NCBI GenBank assembly: GCA_017399665.1
Contig: JAFQBR010000219.1
Span: 1-16,677 of the forward strand
Origin: Clostridia bacterium
GTDB taxonomy: Bacteria; Bacillota_A; Clostridia; Christensenellales; Borkfalkiaceae
Length of the DNA stretch: 16,677 nt
Direction of reading: 5' to 3'
The position numbers and the translations under genes are program-made. Within the stretch, counting starts at the first letter, position 1. Each line of letters begins with the position of its first letter. The notes below the pieces were generated by a model. The model ran no database searches, was not told where the DNA came from, and saw only the letters and a list, made by a program, of their open reading frames with translations. Positions 12,378-16,677 of this stretch are shown here, in pieces.

Positions 12378-13830
12378 TTGTTTGTTCCCACAAAGTGTTT
12401 TTTCTGAAAAGGAATTTTAAAAGGAAAAATGCTCCGCTACAAATAGTTAAGAATACTGCGTAAATTACAGGCTGAACAAGGCTTAGCGTAAAGAAGTTAA
12501 ACAGTTTGAAGTTCGCGTCGAATAACGGGCCTACAAAGCCAATAATGCTTGTGCTTTCTTCCTTGTTAAACATGTATAAATAGTTACAGTTCCAATAGCT
12601 AGAAACGTTTGGATCAATTGTTGCATACTTATCTTTAAGACCTGTGAATATACCACCAATTAAAAGCACGAATAAGAAGTATGCTGTAAAGCCTAATACG
12701 AAGTCCTTAATATCGCGTGTTTTAAGGGGCTTAAAGATTCCAAGCGTTGCGCAAAGCAAGGGTACTAAAATTACGTTTGTATGCTCTAATATATAGTGAG
12801 CATTCATAACGTAGCTTACGCCGTAAGGTGTAGTATCGCAAAGAACCATTGCTATAAGCGCGCCAACAGAGTTAATAACTAACGTAAAGTGATATATTTT
12901 TTCGCTTCTCTTTATCAGCATAGCTATAATAAAGAAGCCTGCCATATTACAAAGCTGGAATGGCATTCTGTGAGCGGTAATTTCGCCAACACAGGTGAAC
13001 ATTGTATTATACTGTAATAATAGCGCAAAACCAAGAATTAAAACTAAAATGTAACGGTCTTGGTAACTCTTCTTTCTAAACACTAAGCTTAATACAACAC
13101 CTTCAACTATAACCATTGCAATCCATACAAAATGGAAGAACGTGCCCATCTTGAAGTTGTCGATATTTTTATCCGTTGTCATTGAATAGCCCTTAGTTAG
13201 GTACTGAGGAACAAAGATGGGAATAAGCGCTAAAACGATAAGGAAGAAAATGCCAACGTTTTTTAATACGCTCTTTATATCCTTATTAATAGTAAGCACC
13301 TTTCTATCGCGCAAAGCAACAGATACTGCAAGCATAAGCTCTAAGTAACTCATCACACCAAACACGATAGCTCTAAAGGTTCGGTTAATAAAGAAAGCCT
13401 TTGTTTCTGCGCTGAAAAATCTTAAGGTCATAATACCTTGACCGTTAGGATCGGTAAAGTGTGCAATCTGAACGGAATATAAACCAATATTAAGTAGTGA
13501 AATTGCTACAACGCCGTAGGCTGCAAATTTACTAAATAAAGGTTTCTTTAAAAAGATTGCTATTGGAAGAATTACAAATGATACTTCCCTTATCCAACGG
13601 AAGATAGCAAAAGGAATACCTTTTCCACTTTTATATATTTCAATATCATCAAAGCTTCTTAAAACAAATCCGTCGGGGAGAAATATCTTTAAAAAGTATA
13701 AAGACATCCATACAACGCAAACTACCTTCATCACTTTTGTTGTAAGTGGGCTTTCTTGCTTACATAGCATATAATAAGCAAGCACACCGATTGAAATTAA
13801 AGAAAGCGGAATAAAAATAGAAAAAAACAT
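12352..13830 (-). CDS. Polytopic membrane protein with a YwaF/TMEM164-like C-terminal half
   Basis: The 492-residue protein has about 12 membrane helices. Its C-terminal half (about 245-475) carries AHRMPFQLCNMAGFF (about 286-300), NSVGALIAMVLCDT and HYILEHTNVILVPLL. This is the pattern of the YwaF/TMEM164 family (TIGR02206, PF14808): R-[LM]-P-[FL]-H/Q-[LI]-C in one helix, then His/Asn-bearing helices. Family members are usually about 230-250 aa, so this is roughly twice the usual size. Its N-terminal half (FRWIREVSFVILPIAIFLKK...) shows a faintly similar layout. Function is unknown for the family in bacteria. Start: the longest frame opens with GTG 13869 at the predicted transcript start, while ATG 13830 has AGGAG (13837-13841) six bases upstream and is chosen. 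It is the first gene of a two-gene operon with the acyltransferase. Confidence 0.82.
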   Translation of the reverse strand: MFFSIFIPLSLISIGVLAYYMLCKQESPLTTKVMKVVCVVWMSLYFLKIFLPDGFVLRSFDDIEIYKSGKGIPFAIFRWIREVSFVILPIAIFLKKPLFSKFAAYGVVAISLLNIGLYSVQIAHFTDPNGQGIMTLRFFSAETKAFFINRTFRAIVFGVMSYLELMLAVSVALRDRKVLTINKDIKSVLKNVGIFFLIVLALIPIFVPQYLTKGYSMTTDKNIDNFKMGTFFHFVWIAMVIVEGVVLSLVFRKKSYQDRYILVLILGFALLLQYNTMFTCVGEITAHRMPFQLCNMAGFFIIAMLIKRSEKIYHFTLVINSVGALIAMVLCDTTPYGVSYVMNAHYILEHTNVILVPLLCATLGIFKPLKTRDIKDFVLGFTAYFLFVLLIGGIFTGLKDKYATIDPNVSSYWNCNYLYMFNKEESTSIIGFVGPLFDANFKLFNFFTLSLVQPVIYAVFLTICSGAFFLLKFLFRKNTLWEQTNEHTIVSA

Positions 13831-13836
13831 TTTACT

Positions 13837-13841
13837 CTCCT
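13837..13841 (-). promoter_or_regulatory. Ribosome binding site that fixes the start at 13830
   Basis: AGGAG on the minus strand lies six bases before ATG 13830. It rules against the GTG at 13869, which has no upstream site and falls at the predicted transcript start. Confidence 0.75.
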
Positions 13842-13870
13842 TTATTTTTGCCTTTTTTCTTTTTTTCACA

Positions 13871-13899
13871 ATATTATCATATTTATTTTATACTGTCAA
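13871..13899 (-). promoter_or_regulatory. Promoter of the YwaF-like/acyltransferase-3 operon
   Basis: On the minus strand a perfect TTGACA (13899-13894), a 17-bp spacer and TAATAT (13876-13871) are present. The predicted start is near 13864, about 34 bases before the ATG. Confidence 0.8.
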
Positions 13900-14235
13900 C
13901 AAAAAAAACGTGCTGTTTTTTTCAATTTAGACGTTTTCACAAAACTTAATTATATATAAATATATAATTAACATATAAATATTTTTCACAAATGAAAATT
14001 TTTTTAAGCCTTTTAAAAACACGCTAGTTATGTGAAAACATTGTGAAATAGATGGTAAAATAGATATAAAATATCCCTTTTATTACAATTTAGTAAAAAA
14101 CCGACTTTTTCTTTTATTATTTTAAGCTTTTTCAACCCTTTTTTGTTCTTTTACCCTTAAATTAAACACTCAACAGCAAAAAAAACCCATTTAAACACAT
14201 TTTTCATACCTAAATTGTTTCTTTTTAATGTCTTT

Positions 14236-14252
14236 TTGTTAATTATTAACAA
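14236..14252. promoter_or_regulatory. Perfect 17-bp palindrome next to a minus-strand -10 box
   Basis: TTGTTAATTATTAACAA is perfectly symmetric around a central T. On the minus strand TATAAT (14260-14255) ends two bases before it, so the palindrome would cover the transcript start, like an operator. No matching -35 box is clear. Confidence 0.35.
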
Positions 14253-14317
14253 CTATTATACGTTGCATTTACCTTTTTTCCTTTATAAACACACACTTAG
14301 ATTATCTAAAAACACGC

Positions 14318-14357
14318 AAAAAAAGGGCTAAAAGCCTTAATAATCGACTTATAGCCC
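14318..14357 (-). terminator. Terminator of the second beta-helix lipoprotein gene
   Basis: On the minus strand GGGCTA (14357-14352) pairs with TAGCCC (14330-14325), and seven T follow (14324-14318). A smaller internal stem, GGCT/AGCC, is an alternative fold. The stop codon is 27 bases upstream. Confidence 0.72.
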
Positions 14358-14368
14358 CACTTTTAATA
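14318..14368. repeat. Hairpin element, copy B (inverted relative to 1121-1156)
   Basis: AATAATCGACTTATAGC at 14339-14355 is the exact reverse complement of 1131-1147. With the following arm the match is 25 of 26 (14339-14364). The left arm differs from copy A (AAAAGGGCTA instead of AAAAGTGGC), yet a stem still forms with TAGCCC. Confidence 0.6.
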
Positions 14369-14383
14369 ATTAATTAAGTTTTT

Positions 14384-16573
14384 TTATGCTACAAGATCTC
14401 TAAAATCTCCTAGAATAGCACCCATAAACCCATCACCCGTTCCACCGATAAAGATGTTAAGGAATCCTGCATCACCACCGTATGCGTTAGGTAAAAACAT
14501 AGCGTTTGCCATAAAGTGCTCTTGCGAGGTATAATATGAGTTATCCGCCCCCTGTAAAAGCCCTTGTGTTTCATCTACTAAGCAGACTATAGTTGACGCA
14601 TTTTTACTTTGGAACATATTTCTACTCTTCCCACCGTGAGTTGCTATCATGCTCTTGGTGTTTGTTTCATCAAAATCAAGAACGTGAGAGCCTATTTTAG
14701 TTACACCTGAAATAATTTCACTCGTCATGCCTTCAGTGTACCCAGACTTCATTAAAATAGGAAGATTCATTAAGGTTTGTGTGCCACCGTCAACTGTTTT
14801 TGTCGTTAAAAACGTTTTTCCCGTTTGACTAAACAACATTTGATCAAGTGCAAATATTTTGCCTGCCGCAGCGCTTGCATTAAACTCTTTAAACCAGGCT
14901 TCTTGTCCAGTTACGTATGAAGCAACCTCGGATGCTTCGTCAATATAAATATCACTTGTCCATCCGTTAGCGCCTGTTCTACCATCATTACTTCTAAAAT
15001 AGCAATGGTCGGCAATTAATGCAGGACCACCTGCTCCGTATACTCTACTGTTAAGAATATTTACGTAAGCACCCCAAATATACATCAAAGAGCTGTAAGC
15101 ATCTTCAAATACACAATAGTCAACTGTTAGTTCGTGATTTTCTATATTTTGTTCAGCAAAAGCATTTACGTACCACCCTGTTGAAACTGTGTTATAAAAC
15201 AATCCCTTTGCGCTTCTTACCTTTGATAAAATAAGCCCACCGGATTTTTCAACATTTTCCTGTCTGTTTAAATTGCCTGTGAATCGAACGTTTCTTATTT
15301 CAAAGTTTTCACTTGCAGACACACCATTTCTAATAGCTTTACCGTTAACACCAAAAAGAGTTGCGTGGCTTACGATTGAGCCCGGAAGAGTAGTCATAGC
15401 TGGGTCGTCGTTGTTTCGTACAACGTAAGGCATTTTACTTGCATCAATAACAAAGTAGTTACCTTCAAATACAAACTGCCCTATTGAGCCTAAATCTCTT
15501 TGATATAGGTCAACGTAATCCTTTAAAGACCCTTCTAACAATGCTTTCTTTTCATCAGATAACCCAGCAAAATCAGAAGCATTATTTGTTTCATAATAGA
15601 AATTAGAAGCAGGGAAATCATTTGGCGTAAGAATGATATTATTATGAAGAACTAAGCCCTTTATTGCATTAGGGTCAGCAGTAATACCTTTTTCTGCTCT
15701 AAATGAATTATTTTCTGCTCTATTATCAAAAAGCAATAGATCTGTTGCATTATATACGTTATATCCATCTATAACCTTAAATTCGTGAATAAAAGTATTT
15801 GCACTTATATCATCTGCCGTACCAACGTAGTCTAGCACCTTAGGATAAACCGTAATTTTAAAGGTTTTATCAATAGCTTCATCAGTAAAATCAAAGCATG
15901 CGTTAACTGTATCAACCTCTGCATACGCTGACGAAAGCTCTAAATCAACATAATTATCGCCATTCTTTAAAGCAATTTTAGCAACTATTTCAACTTCGCC
16001 TATCTTATCAAAAATAATTGGATTTTCATCTTCATCTTCTGCAGATAAAGTGGGAAGGAAATAAAATTGGTTATCATCACCAACAACGTACTGCTCGCTT
16101 TGAAGCTTAAACTTTGTGTCCTTGGTATGAGCTAAAAGTCTTGGCGCGTTAACAACGGGATAACAAACCACATTTACCTTAGCTTCGCAAGACAAGTTAC
16201 CGTAAGTAATTTCGGCGTAGGTAAAGCCTAACTTAGAATCATCGTAAGAGCAACTAAAATCTGCTTGAGCATCTGTATAAGCAATTTCTTTACTTGTTCC
16301 GTTTGAATAATTAACCTTAATTTTAAGGTTTGAAAGATCGGCTTCCCATCCAGCCTCAATCACCTCAAGCCCAGAAAGGTACTCAATTGATACAGCATCT
16401 GCCTCCTCTTCTGTAGAAGAGTTTTCATCTTCAACAGAGGAGTCACCTGTTGAAATAGAAGAATTGCCACCACTAACTGATGAATTAGTGGGGTCATCCT
16501 TGGTGCAGGCAACGGCAAAGCTTAAAGCTAACGCTAGTAAAATAGTTAAAAATGTTCCTAGAAGTTTTTTCAT
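14384..16573 (-). CDS. Large surface lipoprotein with Ig-like module and beta-helix, function unknown
   Basis: The 729-residue product starts with Lys-Lys, a hydrophobic stretch and the lipobox FAVAC (Cys23). A Ser/Asn/Glu-rich tether of about 37 residues follows, so it is predicted to be anchored to the outer face of the membrane. Residues about 60-137 look like a bacterial Ig-like domain (YLSGLEVIEAGWEADLSNLKIKV, then YSNGTSKEI, as in Big_3-type modules). Residues about 140-270 form a second strand-rich module. From about 280 to 580 short strands with Asn/Gly turns (NYFVIDAS, FEIRNVRFTGN, LTVDYCVFEDA, VNILNSRVYGAGGPAL) indicate a right-handed parallel beta-helix. No catalytic motif was recognised. 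It may bind or cleave an extracellular polysaccharide; an adhesin is equally possible. The longest frame opens at ATG 16591 without a ribosome binding site. GGAGG (16585-16589) lies 11 bases before ATG 16573, which gives a normal signal peptide and is chosen. Confidence 0.82.
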   Translation of the reverse strand: MKKLLGTFLTILLALALSFAVACTKDDPTNSSVSGGNSSISTGDSSVEDENSSTEEEADAVSIEYLSGLEVIEAGWEADLSNLKIKVNYSNGTSKEIAYTDAQADFSCSYDDSKLGFTYAEITYGNLSCEAKVNVVCYPVVNAPRLLAHTKDTKFKLQSEQYVVGDDNQFYFLPTLSAEDEDENPIIFDKIGEVEIVAKIALKNGDNYVDLELSSAYAEVDTVNACFDFTDEAIDKTFKITVYPKVLDYVGTADDISANTFIHEFKVIDGYNVYNATDLLLFDNRAENNSFRAEKGITADPNAIKGLVLHNNIILTPNDFPASNFYYETNNASDFAGLSDEKKALLEGSLKDYVDLYQRDLGSIGQFVFEGNYFVIDASKMPYVVRNNDDPAMTTLPGSIVSHATLFGVNGKAIRNGVSASENFEIRNVRFTGNLNRQENVEKSGGLILSKVRSAKGLFYNTVSTGWYVNAFAEQNIENHELTVDYCVFEDAYSSLMYIWGAYVNILNSRVYGAGGPALIADHCYFRSNDGRTGANGWTSDIYIDEASEVASYVTGQEAWFKEFNASAAAGKIFALDQMLFSQTGKTFLTTKTVDGGTQTLMNLPILMKSGYTEGMTSEIISGVTKIGSHVLDFDETNTKSMIATHGGKSRNMFQSKNASTIVCLVDETQGLLQGADNSYYTSQEHFMANAMFLPNAYGGDAGFLNIFIGGTGDGFMGAILGDFRDLVA

Positions 16574-16596
16574 TTTAATTTTTGCCTCCATTTTTT

Positions 16597-16625
16597 ATTT
16601 TATTATTTTTTAGGCGATGTCACAA
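16597..16625 (-). promoter_or_regulatory. Possible promoter of the second lipoprotein gene
   Basis: On the minus strand TTGTGA (16625-16620), a 17-bp spacer and TAAAAT (16602-16597) are present. The predicted start near 16590 supports translation from ATG 16573 rather than 16591. Confidence 0.42.
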
Positions 16626-16677
16626 ACAATGGTTGATTTTTTTTAAGAGATAAAATTACTTTAGTTAAAAGCTAAAA

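Larger units (their letters stand above)
13831..14383. other. 553-bp AT-rich gene-free region
   Basis: This stretch holds the ribosome binding site and promoter of the YwaF-like operon (13837-13899). Five TTTTCACA-like motifs follow: 13863-13870, 13934-13941 and 13983-13990, plus the inverted pair 14031-14038 and 14042-14048. Next are a strongly pyrimidine-rich plus strand at 14101-14160 and a 17-bp palindrome at 14236-14252 beside a minus-strand TATAAT. Last is the terminator/repeat copy B at 14318-14368. No convincing gene is seen; the longest idea is a 16-codon frame (14157-14207, minus) without a good ribosome binding site. Confidence 0.7.

Noticed and set aside
14157..14207. A 16-residue peptide gene
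   Set aside because: The start lacks a properly spaced Shine-Dalgarno (AGG lies two bases from the ATG). A frame this short is expected by chance, so it is kept only as part of a low-interest finding.
13862..14260. Replication origin (oriC)
   Set aside because: AT-rich DNA with DnaA-box-like words is present, but dnaA, dnaN or other origin neighbours are absent and only two words fit the relaxed box.
1..16677. CRISPR array, insertion sequence, prophage or defence island
   Set aside because: No regularly spaced direct repeats, transposase, integrase, phage or nuclease-type proteins were seen, and genes and terminators are intact and ordinary in layout.

Overview
The window looks like a chromosomal segment from a low-GC, Gram-positive-type bacterium, most likely a gut-type member of the Clostridia (Bacillota). 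The reasons are AT-rich DNA, strong GGAGG-type ribosome binding sites, consensus sigma-A promoters with 17-bp spacers, U-tract hairpin terminators, a tRNA with encoded CCA, clostridial-type proteins (ThrRS-like-fused nucleoside kinase, DUF378, BioY) and lipoproteins with short signal peptides followed by Ser/Asn/Gly-rich linkers. A placement near Christensenellales or its relatives is inference only.

Layout, left to right. (1) At 2-1069 is the C-terminal part of a uridine-kinase-like nucleoside kinase, cut by the window edge. It is convergent with GTP-type phosphoenolpyruvate carboxykinase (1222-3000, minus), with two hairpin terminators between them. (2) A structured 336-bp gap is followed by three small plus-strand genes: two unrecognised (3337-4347 and 4449-4709) and one DUF378 membrane protein (4818-5027). 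Next comes a tRNA-Arg(CCG) with an aberrant T-loop (5240-5317). (3) A surface lipoprotein with a right-handed beta-helix resembling GH28/GH49 glycosidases (5423-7099, minus) is divergent from a three-gene operon. That operon holds a GT-C membrane mannosyltransferase-like protein, an all-helical protein with a faint GH127-like stretch, and the biotin transporter S component BioY (7397-10386, plus). (4) A diverged PlsC/LPLAT-like acyltransferase has its own promoter (10544-11287, plus). It is convergent with an overlapping minus-strand pair: a YwaF/TMEM164-like membrane protein (12352-13830) and an acyltransferase-3 membrane protein (11346-12377). (5) A 553-bp, very AT-rich gene-free stretch lies ahead of a second large beta-helix lipoprotein (14384-16573, minus).

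How the genes fit together. Much of the right-hand two thirds fits envelope or glycan biology: two exported beta-helix lipoproteins, a polyprenyl-sugar-type glycosyltransferase, an O-acyltransferase, an LPLAT-like enzyme and polytopic membrane proteins. The left end is central metabolism (PEP carboxykinase, nucleotide salvage) plus a tRNA. Several start codons were moved downstream of the longest open frame because a good ribosome binding site, and often a promoter, lies between the two candidates.

I did not find a clear self-contained new system such as a defence island, CRISPR array, toxin-antitoxin pair or phage. The points most worth a second look are a hairpin element present twice in opposite orientation at both ends of the window (26 nt with one mismatch), the tRNA with C at position 55, the paired membrane genes 12352-13830/11346-12377, the glycosyltransferase/helical protein/BioY operon, and the palindromes in the long gaps.
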